From Streptomyces antnestii (GTDB lineage Bacteria; Actinomycetota; Actinomycetes; Streptomycetales; Streptomycetaceae): DNA of 64,000 nucleotides. Both the position numbers and the translations under genes were made by a program. The DNA is taken from positions 310,001-374,000 of the forward strand of contig NZ_RZYA01000001.1 of NCBI RefSeq assembly GCF_004005495.1, written 5' to 3'. The notes below the pieces were generated by a model. That model was given only the letters and a program-made list of their open reading frames with translations, was not told the DNA's origin and did not search any database. Shown here one piece after another: positions 1 to 7,505 of this stretch; within the stretch, counting starts at the first letter, position 1; every line of letters starts with the position of its first letter.

Positions 1-2
1 AC

Positions 3-860
3 GGCCACCCGGCCGACGGACGCCTGGTCAATGCCGTGCTGTCGCTCGAGAGCACCATGGACGAGCTGTCGTTCGTCCTCGGGCCCGCCCTGATCGGCGC
101 CGCCGCCTTCGCCGGCCATCCCGCGTACGCGTTCGGGATCGCGGCCCTCCTGGTCGCCGGCTGCGGTACGGCGTTCGCGCTGCACCCGACGGCGACGGCC
201 GTCCGGCCCGTGGCGGCGCCCGTGCCGAGGACGCCGAGGACGCCGCGGGCCCGGCGTCCGCGCATGCCGCGCGAGGTGCGGCTCGTACGCCTCGGCCTCG
301 TCCTCCTCGGTGTCCTCCTGGGCGGCTGCGGGGCCGGGATCACGGCGCTCACCCAGGACCTCGGCCAGGAGGACCAGGCGGGCCTCGTCTACGCCGCCAT
401 GGGCGTCATGAGCGCCGTCGTCGGCCTGTCCATGGCGGCCGTGCCGGAGCGCGTCGGGCTCGCCCTCCGCTGGCGCGTGGCCACGGCCGCCGCCGCCCTC
501 CTGTCCCTCCTGCTGATCGGCACGCAGAGCATGACGGGCCTCTACGTGGCGGTGACCGTGTTCGGCGCCATCTTCGCGCCGAACCTGATCACCGGCTTCG
601 GGCTCACCGAACGCGCCGTGCCGGGCGAACGCCTCGCCGAGGGCATGACGTTCGCCGCGAGCGCCTTCGTCGGCGGTCAGGCGGTCACGCTCGCGGTGGC
701 GGGCCGCCTCGCAGAGTCCCACGGCCCCGCCGCCGCGTTCACCGTCGGCAGCGTGGCCGCCGCCCTCGCGTTCGGCGTCGCCCTCCTCGTACGGGCCCCC
801 GCAGGCCCCGAGGTCACGCCGGCCGCTGCAGCACCGTCAGGCTCCGGTCGAGGAGCATGA
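3..860 (+). CDS. MFS transporter, C-terminal part (5' end outside window)
   Basis: The frame is open to the left edge, so the gene begins outside the window. What remains is about 285 residues with alternating hydrophobic helices and a hydrophilic loop rich in Pro/Arg near the middle, followed by further membrane segments. A GHPADGR...STMDELSFVLGP segment resembles the loop and helix typical of major facilitator transporters that begin with a conserved Asp-Glu pair. It is a membrane protein, probably an exporter; the substrate is unknown. Its last 47 bases overlap the end of the convergent glgX gene, an unusual tail-to-tail overlap. A GTG at position 36 lies in frame but sits inside the conserved region, so it is not the true start. 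Confidence 0.8.
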   Translation, partial: GHPADGRLVNAVLSLESTMDELSFVLGPALIGAAAFAGHPAYAFGIAALLVAGCGTAFALHPTATAVRPVAAPVPRTPRTPRARRPRMPREVRLVRLGLVLLGVLLGGCGAGITALTQDLGQEDQAGLVYAAMGVMSAVVGLSMAAVPERVGLALRWRVATAAAALLSLLLIGTQSMTGLYVAVTVFGAIFAPNLITGFGLTERAVPGERLAEGMTFAASAFVGGQAVTLAVAGRLAESHGPAAAFTVGSVAAALAFGVALLVRAPAGPEVTPAAAAPSGSGRGA

Positions 861-2928
861 GGCGGTCGCCCGCCTTCACCTTCGCGCCCGTCCCCTGCGG
901 CACCCCTTCCGGCAGCGCCGTGTCCACGACGAGCTCCCACTGCCGGCCGTGGTTGACGGGGACGACGAACTCCTTCGGTTCGGCCGAGGCGTTGAAGAGC
1001 AGCAGGAACGAGTCGTCGTAGATCCGTTCGCCCCGGGGGCCCGGCTCCGAGATCGCGTGCCCGTTCAGGAACACCGACATGGCCCGCGCCTGCGCGGCCC
1101 CCCAGTCGTCCCGCGTCATCTCCCGGCCCTCCGGGGTGAACCAGGCGATGTCGGACAGCTCGTCGTGGGTGCCCTCGACCGGCCGCCCGTGGAAGAAGCG
1201 GCGCCTGCGGAACACCGGGTGCTCGCGCCGCAGTCGCGCCATCGCGCGCGTGAAGGCCAGCAGGGGATCCGTCTCGCGGTCCTCGGGCCAGTGCACCCAG
1301 GCCAGTTCGCTGTCCTGGCAGTACGCGTTGTTGTTGCCGTGCTGGGTGCGCCCCAGCTCGTCCCCGTGGCTGAGCATCGGCACGCCCTGGGAGAGCATCA
1401 GGGTGGCGATGAAGTTCCGGGTCTGCCGGTCCCGCAGGCCGAGGATCCGCAGGTCGTCGCTGTCACCCTCCGCGCCGCAGTTCCACGACCGGTTGTGGCT
1501 CTCCCCGTCACGGTTGCCCTCACCGTTCGCCTCGTTGTGCTTCTCGTTGTACGAGACCAGGTCGCGCAGCGTGAAGCCGTCGTGGCACGTGACGAAGTTG
1601 ATCGAGGCGAGCGGGCGGCGACCGTCGTCCTGGTAGAGGTCGGACGAGCCGGTGAGGCGTCCCGCGAACTCGGCGAGGGTGCGCGGCTCGCCCCGCCACA
1701 GATCCCGGACGGTGTCCCGGTACTTGCCGTTCCACTCCGTCCACAGGGGCGGGAAGTTGCCCACCTGGTAGCCGCCCTCGCCGACGTCCCACGGCTCGGC
1801 GATCAGCTTCACCTGGGAGACCACCGGGTCCTGCTGCACGAGGTCGAAGAACGACGAAAGCCGGTCCACCTCGTGGAACTGCCGCGCGAGCGTGGCCGCC
1901 AGGTCGAAGCGGAACCCGTCGACGTGCATCTCGGTGACCCAGTACCGCAGCGAATCCATGATCATCTGGAGGACGTGCGGCGAGCGCATGAGCAGCGAGT
2001 TCCCGGTGCCCGTGGTGTCCATGTAGTAGCGCCGGTCGTCCGCGAGGCGGTAGTACGAGGCGTTGTCCAGGCCCCTGAAGGACAGCGTGGGACCGAGGTG
2101 GTTGCCCTCCGCCGTGTGGTTGTAGACGACGTCGAGAATGACCTCGATCCCGGCCTCGTGCAGCGCCCGGACCGCCGACTTGAACTCCAGGACCTGCTGC
2201 CCGCGGTCGCCCCAGGAGGCGTACGCGTTGTGCGGGGCGAAGAAGCCGATGGTGTTGTAGCCCCAGTAGTTGTTGAGGCCCATCTCCACGAGCCGGTGGT
2301 CGTTGACGAACTGATGCACCGGCATCAGCTCGAGGGCGGTCACGCCCAGCTCGGTCAGGTGCTCCAGGATCGCCGGATGGGCGAGCGCCGAGTACGTGCC
2401 GCGCAGCTCTTCCGGGAGCGCCGGGTGGGTCATCGTGAGGCCCTTCACATGGGCCTCGTAGATCACCGTGTGGTGGTACTCGGTGCGCGGCCGCCGGTCG
2501 TTGCCCCAGTCGAAGTACGGGTTGACCACGACCGACGACATCGTGTGCGGAGCCGAGTCCAGGTCGTTGCGCCGGTCGGGTGAACCGAACGGGTATCCGT
2601 ACACCGCCTCGCCCCAGTCGATCTGCCCGCTGATGGCACGCGCGTACGGGTCGAGGAGCAGCTTCGAGGAGTTGCAGCGCTGCCCCCGCTCCGGGGCGTA
2701 CGGGCCGTGCGCGCGGAAGCCGTAGCGCTGGCCCGGCATGACGCCGGGCAGGTACGCGTGGCGCACGAAGGCGTCGGTCTCCCTCAGTTCCACGGCCGTC
2801 TCCGAACCGTCGTCGTGCAGCAGACACAGCTCTATCCGCCGGGCGGCCTCCGAGAAGACCGCGAAGTTGGTACCGGCGCCGTCGTAAGTGGCACCGAGTG
2901 GATACGCCTGTCCAGGCCAGACCTGCAT
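814..2928 (-). CDS. glgX: Glycogen debranching enzyme GlgX
   Basis: 704 residues, the usual GlgX length. It hydrolyses alpha-1,6 branches of glycogen limit dextrins in the cytosol. The N-terminal part (about 1-140) is the CBM48-like beta domain beginning MQVWPGQAYPLGATYDG. The GH13 barrel follows, with the nucleophile in GFRFDLA (about Asp342), the acid/base in LIAEPWD (about Glu378) and the transition-state Asp in CHDGF (about 450). The open frame extends far upstream, but the GlgX family begins at this ATG and the preceding 160 bases belong to the divergent promoter region shared with the amine-oxidase gene. The 3' end overlaps the convergent MFS gene by 47 bases. Confidence 0.95.
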   Translation of the reverse strand: MQVWPGQAYPLGATYDGAGTNFAVFSEAARRIELCLLHDDGSETAVELRETDAFVRHAYLPGVMPGQRYGFRAHGPYAPERGQRCNSSKLLLDPYARAISGQIDWGEAVYGYPFGSPDRRNDLDSAPHTMSSVVVNPYFDWGNDRRPRTEYHHTVIYEAHVKGLTMTHPALPEELRGTYSALAHPAILEHLTELGVTALELMPVHQFVNDHRLVEMGLNNYWGYNTIGFFAPHNAYASWGDRGQQVLEFKSAVRALHEAGIEVILDVVYNHTAEGNHLGPTLSFRGLDNASYYRLADDRRYYMDTTGTGNSLLMRSPHVLQMIMDSLRYWVTEMHVDGFRFDLAATLARQFHEVDRLSSFFDLVQQDPVVSQVKLIAEPWDVGEGGYQVGNFPPLWTEWNGKYRDTVRDLWRGEPRTLAEFAGRLTGSSDLYQDDGRRPLASINFVTCHDGFTLRDLVSYNEKHNEANGEGNRDGESHNRSWNCGAEGDSDDLRILGLRDRQTRNFIATLMLSQGVPMLSHGDELGRTQHGNNNAYCQDSELAWVHWPEDRETDPLLAFTRAMARLRREHPVFRRRRFFHGRPVEGTHDELSDIAWFTPEGREMTRDDWGAAQARAMSVFLNGHAISEPGPRGERIYDDSFLLLFNASAEPKEFVVPVNHGRQWELVVDTALPEGVPQGTGAKVKAGDRLMLLDRSLTVLQRPA

Positions 2929-3088
2929 GGGTACGACTCTTCCACTTCCGGCCCGGATGCCCCGGGCGACTTCGGCCAGAGTCTTCCCGAAAGTCACGGA
3001 ACCTCCTAGGAATCGGGCCCCTCTTAAGGGAAAGACCGGACAGCCCGTCCGCCCGTTCGCGGGCCCGCGGGGACAACAGGGGGAAGAT

Positions 3089-3877
3089 GTGCGAGAGCTC
3101 GCAAGGCGCCATCTGGGGAAAATCACGGCGGGGGTGGCGGTCGCGGCCGCGTCGGCCGCCGTACTGCTGGGCGTGACCCTGCCGGGGGAGGCGGGCGCGG
3201 GTGACCAGACCGCGGCCGGCTCCGCCCGGCAGGACGCGGTCCCGCGCGACGGCGTGGTGGAGGCCGCGCCGAAGCAGGGCGCCAAGGGCGTCGGCAGGGA
3301 CCCGCTCACCGACGACGAGATCAGGCGCGCCGAACAGATAGCCGTGACGAGCGGCGGACTGCGCAGAAGCGCGCGCGACGTCGACGGCGACCGGGGGCCG
3401 CAGCGCCTGTCCACGAACCTCAGCGAGGTGGACCCCACGCTGACCGGCGCGCGGGCCGCCGAGCGCCGGGCCGAGGTCGTCTCCTACGACTACCGGACCG
3501 ACACGGTCGTGACCCGGACCGTGAACCTCGACACCGGCAAGGTCGAGAACACCGACACGGCGCACGGTGTACAGCCGCCGCCGAGCCCGGGAGAGCTGCG
3601 CGAGGCCACCCGGCTCCTCATCGCGAACCCGCTCGGCGCCGGCCTGAAGAAGGACTACAAGGACGCCACCGGCAAGCAGCTCACCGGCCCGGACCAGCTC
3701 GAAACGAGCGGCATGGTCTTCCGCAAGGAGACCGTCGCCCACGTCCCGGGCGCCCTCACCGCGTGCGGAGAGCACCGCTGCCTGCGCGTCGTCACCAAGG
3801 TCAGGAACGGGCCGTGGATCGACACCCGCGCCCTGGTCGTCGACCTCAGCGCGCGCACCGTCGGCCGCCTCGGCTGA
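3089..3877 (+). CDS. Secreted copper amine oxidase N2/N3-domain protein (split subunit)
   Basis: 262 residues from a GTG preceded by a strong GGGGGAAG ribosome site; earlier in-frame starts lack one. Residues about 12-38 form a signal peptide with a long Ala/Val core. The mature part matches the non-catalytic N2 and N3 domains of copper amine oxidases: DPLTDDEIRRAEQI corresponds to the family's DPLTADEI motif, and VNLDTGKVENTD...GVQPPPSPGEL to the family's VDLDTGKV...GVQPP segment. No catalytic beta-sandwich is present; that is encoded by the next gene, 44 bases downstream on the same strand. The pair therefore looks like a copper amine oxidase divided into two secreted polypeptides. The catalytic half is commonly labelled tyramine oxidase subunit B in Streptomyces. 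That the halves associate outside the cell is inferred. Confidence 0.75.
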   Translation: MRELARRHLGKITAGVAVAAASAAVLLGVTLPGEAGAGDQTAAGSARQDAVPRDGVVEAAPKQGAKGVGRDPLTDDEIRRAEQIAVTSGGLRRSARDVDGDRGPQRLSTNLSEVDPTLTGARAAERRAEVVSYDYRTDTVVTRTVNLDTGKVENTDTAHGVQPPPSPGELREATRLLIANPLGAGLKKDYKDATGKQLTGPDQLETSGMVFRKETVAHVPGALTACGEHRCLRVVTKVRNGPWIDTRALVVDLSARTVGRLG

Positions 3878-3921
3878 GCCCTCACGCCGTCTTCTCCTCC
3901 TGTTCGAAGGAGTCATTCCGT

Positions 3922-5226
3922 ATGCACGTCAACAGACTTCGGCGCGTCCGCGCCCGGGCCGCCGTCGCCCTCGCGTCCTTCGCGCTGCTCGGCACGGCCG
4001 TCAGCGCGGCCGGCCCGGCGACCGCCGCCCCGCGGGCCCCCGCCGCGGCCCCGGCCTGCAGCACCGCGTACCAGATCGAGCAGACCCTCGACGGGGGTAC
4101 GACCTGGCGCATGTGCTGGCACTACAACACGCTGTCCGGGCTCGTCCTCGACGACGTCAGCTACCAGCCCAGGGAGGAACCCGAGCCGATAGCCGTCCTC
4201 ACCAGCGCCCGCCTCGCACAGGTGCACGTCCCCTACGACGACGGCGAGAACGAGTACGACGACGTCACCGGCACCGACTTCGGGTACGCCCTGCAGAACC
4301 TGAAGCCGGGCGAATGCCCCGGCGGCACCATCAAGACCGTCAAGGTGCCCGACCGGGGCGACGTGCAGGGCCTGTGCACCACCACGCGCGCGCGGGGGCA
4401 CGCGTACCGGCTGAACAACGACGAGAGCACCGGCGGCACCGGCAAGCTCTACACCGCCCAGGGCAAGGACCTCCTCGTCTACACGGTCAACAAGGCGTCC
4501 TGGTACGAGTACATCACCGAGTGGCGCTTCTCCTCCGACGGGACGATCACGTCGAACGTCGGCGCGACCGGCAGCCTCTCCCCGTACGACTACAACGGCA
4601 CCGACGGCAAGGGCTGGCCGATCGGCAAGGGCGCCCGCGCCTACGCCGAGAGCCACAGCCACAACGTCTTCTGGAGGCTCAACTTCGGCCTCGACGGCTC
4701 TTCCAGGAGCAAGGTCGAGCAGTACGACTCCAAGGTGACGGCGCCGCGCGGCAGCGGCAGCCCCACCACGAAGACCACCCGCACCCCCGTCACCAGGGAA
4801 CTCGCCGGTGACGCCAAGGACATGCGCTGGTGGCGCGTCGTCAGCACGGCAGGCAAGAACAAGGACGGCCACCCCCGGTCCTACGAGTTCGTGCCCGGCC
4901 GCACAGCCAAGTTCCCCGGCCGCTCGTTCACGCAGCACGACGTGTACTTCACCGAGTACAAGAAGTGCGAGCAGTACGCGAGTGACAACCCGGCCGGGCA
5001 CTGCGGGGGCGCCAGCGTCGACAAATGGGTCGGCGGGCAGACGCTCACGCACCCGATCGCCTGGGTCAACATAGGGTTCCACCACATCGCCCGGGACGAG
5101 GACCAGCAGCCGATGCCGGTCCACTGGCAGGGCTTCTCACTGGCCCCCAGGGACGTGACCGCTATGAATCCGCTCACTCCCGCCGATCTCGCGGACCAGA
5201 ACGGCGTGCCCAGAAACGGCAGTTGA
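3922..5226 (+). CDS. Secreted copper amine oxidase catalytic-domain protein (tyramine oxidase subunit B type)
   Basis: 434 residues; ATG with GAAGGAG nine bases upstream; signal peptide ending near ATAAPRAPAAAP. The rest aligns without gaps, around the active site, with the catalytic domain of copper/topaquinone amine oxidases as recalled. The three copper ligands are present: His245 and His247 in ESHSHNVFWRL, and His388 in GFHHIARDEDQQPMPV. The topaquinone precursor would be Tyr195 in SWYEYITEW, followed by the expected Glu; the normally conserved Asn before it is Trp. An Asp-rich stretch YDDV lies where the catalytic base is expected. The N2/N3 domains found at the front of ordinary family members are absent and encoded by the preceding gene. 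It probably oxidises primary amines outside the cell; the substrate is not evident. Confidence 0.8.
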   Translation: MHVNRLRRVRARAAVALASFALLGTAVSAAGPATAAPRAPAAAPACSTAYQIEQTLDGGTTWRMCWHYNTLSGLVLDDVSYQPREEPEPIAVLTSARLAQVHVPYDDGENEYDDVTGTDFGYALQNLKPGECPGGTIKTVKVPDRGDVQGLCTTTRARGHAYRLNNDESTGGTGKLYTAQGKDLLVYTVNKASWYEYITEWRFSSDGTITSNVGATGSLSPYDYNGTDGKGWPIGKGARAYAESHSHNVFWRLNFGLDGSSRSKVEQYDSKVTAPRGSGSPTTKTTRTPVTRELAGDAKDMRWWRVVSTAGKNKDGHPRSYEFVPGRTAKFPGRSFTQHDVYFTEYKKCEQYASDNPAGHCGGASVDKWVGGQTLTHPIAWVNIGFHHIARDEDQQPMPVHWQGFSLAPRDVTAMNPLTPADLADQNGVPRNGS

Positions 5227-5328
5227 GAAACTACCCTGCCCATCGGGCTGCACCGCCGACCGCTCCCGGAGTACCCTTCCTTGATCGTTGCTGGGGGAGT
5301 GCTCGGGGGAGCGGAAGGCGGTGCGTGG

Positions 5329-6585
5329 GTGAGCTCGGGTGGGCTGGAGCTACCCCCTGGTGACGCGGGTCACGAGGGGAGTTCCTCCGACGTCCCGCCC
5401 GGAGCGGTGTCCCTGGCACGACCCATGGACATGGGGTCCCAGATAGGCCCCGAGTCGGGCCTCGCCTGGGGCGCCGAGGCCTGGAGCGAAGTGCGTACAC
5501 GCGCGCAGCGAGCCGGCCGGGCCTACATCTGGCTGAACCTGGTCGAGCAGCGGCTGCGGGCCGTCGTGGCCGCCGTGCTCCGCCCCGTCTACGAACCCGT
5601 CCACGGCGACGACTGGGTCGTGGCCGCCGCCGGGCCCGCCGGACAGGAATGGGTGCAGCGGGCCGTCGCCGTGCGCGAGGTGAGCCGCCGCAAGGGCTAT
5701 CTGCTCGACCCGGCCGACGACAACGTCCTCAGCTTCCTCACCCTGCCGCAGCTGCGTGAGCTGATGGTCCAGCACTGGCCCTGCTTCGAGCCGTACTTCG
5801 ACGACCGCCGGGACGTCGAACTCGCCCTCGACGAGCTCGAGGTGACGCGGAACGTCGTCTCGCGCAACCGCGCCCTGTCCGAGGCCGTCCTCGGCCAGGC
5901 CGAGCGCGCCTCGGCGCGGCTCCTGGAGATGCTCGGCACCGGTTCGGACGTGCCGTCCGCGCGCCGGTTCCCCGTCGACGCCGTCGAGGAACTCGTCGGC
6001 GACCGGTACGCGGACGTCGTGGGCGTGCACCCGGACCGGGTGCGGCTTTTGCGCCAGTTCCCGGCCGAGGACATCTTCGGCGGCGCGCGCCGCCTCGACG
6101 CCATCGGCATAGGCCTGGACATGCTGGTGCAGAACTTCTCGGGCCGCCGCCTCGTGCGCCTCGCCGAGTCGGGCTGCCGGGTGCGGCTGCTCTTCCTCAA
6201 CCCCGCCTCCAGCGCCGTCAAGCGCCGGGAACGCGAGCTGGGCCTCAAGCGGGGCGAGCTGAGCCGCTCCGTCGAGATGAACATCCTGCACATGCGCCGG
6301 GTCCGCGCCCGGCTGCGCGACCCGGGCGCGTTCGAGATCCAGGTCTACGACGAGACGCCACGGTTCACCGCCTATCTCGTCGACGGCGACGGCTCGGACG
6401 GCATCGGAGTCGTCCAGTCGTATCTGCGCCGGGCCCGGGGCATGGAGGCGCCGGTCCTGGTGCTGCGCGGCCCCGGGCGCGTGGTGAGGGCGACGAGCGC
6501 ACGCGACGGGGAGGAAGCCGGACTTTTCCCGACGTATCGGGAAGAGTTCGAAATGGCGTGGGCGGACGCCCGGCCGGTGTCCTGA
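5329..6585 (+). CDS. SAV2148 family HEPN domain protein
   Basis: About 418 residues, cytosolic, no signal peptide. Matches the Streptomyces-wide SAV2148 family, recognised from the LARPMDMGSQIGPESG and AWSEVRTRAQRAGRAYIWL stretches. A helical region around residues 170-200 contains SRNRALSEAV, a HEPN-like RNxxx segment in which the last position is Ser instead of His, so RNase activity is doubtful. The C-terminal half (YLVDGDGSDGIGVVQSYLRRARGMEAPVL) looks like a separate alpha/beta domain. Start chosen as the GTG at 5329 with GGAAGG ten bases upstream; in-frame GTG 5299 and TTG 5281 are alternatives. Function unknown. The exonuclease gene follows after 121 bases on the same strand. Confidence 0.75.
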   Translation: MSSGGLELPPGDAGHEGSSSDVPPGAVSLARPMDMGSQIGPESGLAWGAEAWSEVRTRAQRAGRAYIWLNLVEQRLRAVVAAVLRPVYEPVHGDDWVVAAAGPAGQEWVQRAVAVREVSRRKGYLLDPADDNVLSFLTLPQLRELMVQHWPCFEPYFDDRRDVELALDELEVTRNVVSRNRALSEAVLGQAERASARLLEMLGTGSDVPSARRFPVDAVEELVGDRYADVVGVHPDRVRLLRQFPAEDIFGGARRLDAIGIGLDMLVQNFSGRRLVRLAESGCRVRLLFLNPASSAVKRRERELGLKRGELSRSVEMNILHMRRVRARLRDPGAFEIQVYDETPRFTAYLVDGDGSDGIGVVQSYLRRARGMEAPVLVLRGPGRVVRATSARDGEEAGLFPTYREEFEMAWADARPVS

Positions 6586-6706
6586 ACCCGCCGCGCGGCG
6601 AGGACGACGCGGGAAACCGCACGCCCCCGGCCCGTTGTCAGTGCCCCATGTCATCGTGGTGACCACTGGGGAGACACGGGGAACGCACCACGAAGAAGGG
6701 GGCCGC

Positions 6707-7429
6707 ATGGGATGGCACCAGGAGCTGCTGGTCGGCTTCGACCTGGAGACCACGGGGACGGATCCGCGCGAGGCGCGCATCGTCACCGGCGCGGTGATAG
6801 AGGTCAGGGATTCGAGGCCGCTGGGGCACCGGCAGTGGCTCGCCGACCCGGGGGTCGAGATCCCCGCCGACGCGGTCGCCGTGCACGGGATCAGCAACGA
6901 GAGAGCGGCGGCCGACGGCGAGCCGGCCGACAGGGTCGCGGACTCGATAGCCGAAGCACTCGTCGGGTACTGGCACACGGGCGTGCCCGTCGTCGCGTAC
7001 AACGCAGCGTTCGACCTGACCCTGCTCTCCGCCGAGCTGCGCCGCCACGGGCTGCCCTCGCTGCGGGACCGGCTCGGCGGTGTCGACCCGGCGCCCGTCA
7101 TCGACCCGTACACGATCGACCGCTCCGTGGACCGCTACCGCAAGGGCAAGCGGAACCTGGAGGCGGTGTGCGCGGAGTACGGCGTGACGCTCGACGCCGC
7201 GCACGACGCGTCGGCGGACGCCCTCGCCGCCGCGCAGCTCGCCGCCGCGATAGCCGCCCGCCACCCCAAGGTCGCCTCCCTGGGACCGGCCCGGCTCCAC
7301 ACGTCCCAGATCGAGTGGTACGCGCAGTGGGCGGCGGACTTCCAGTCCTTCCTGCGGCGCAAGGGGGACGCGGAGGCGGTGATCGAGGCGGCGTGGCCGA
7401 TGCGGGAGCTGGCGGAGCCGGGGGTCTGA
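6707..7429 (+). CDS. 3'-5' exonuclease, DnaQ-like DEDDh family
   Basis: 240 residues. The three exonuclease motifs are visible: GFDLETTGTDP (metal-binding Asp and Glu, about 12-14), VAYNAAFDLTLL (second Asp, about 100) and AAHDASADALAA (His and Asp, about 165-170). This is the stand-alone DEDDh 3'-5' exonuclease fold used in proofreading and nucleic-acid trimming; no polymerase domain is attached. The ATG at 6707 has GAAGGGGG just upstream and places the first motif at the normal distance from the N-terminus, so the longer open frame upstream is not used. It is convergent with the GH95 gene, with 76 bases between the stops. Confidence 0.9.
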   Translation: MGWHQELLVGFDLETTGTDPREARIVTGAVIEVRDSRPLGHRQWLADPGVEIPADAVAVHGISNERAAADGEPADRVADSIAEALVGYWHTGVPVVAYNAAFDLTLLSAELRRHGLPSLRDRLGGVDPAPVIDPYTIDRSVDRYRKGKRNLEAVCAEYGVTLDAAHDASADALAAAQLAAAIAARHPKVASLGPARLHTSQIEWYAQWAADFQSFLRRKGDAEAVIEAAWPMRELAEPGV

Positions 7430-7505
7430 GAGGCGGGCCACCCACCCGGCCGGCCACCCACTGACCCGGGCGCCCGCCCGCACAGCCACTCGCCCACAGG
7501 CACGC

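Noticed and set aside
1520..3916. A minus-strand frame of about 800 codons crossing glgX and the amine-oxidase gene
   Set aside because: Arg/Pro/Gly-rich with no motifs; overlaps two genes with clear domains on the proper frames.
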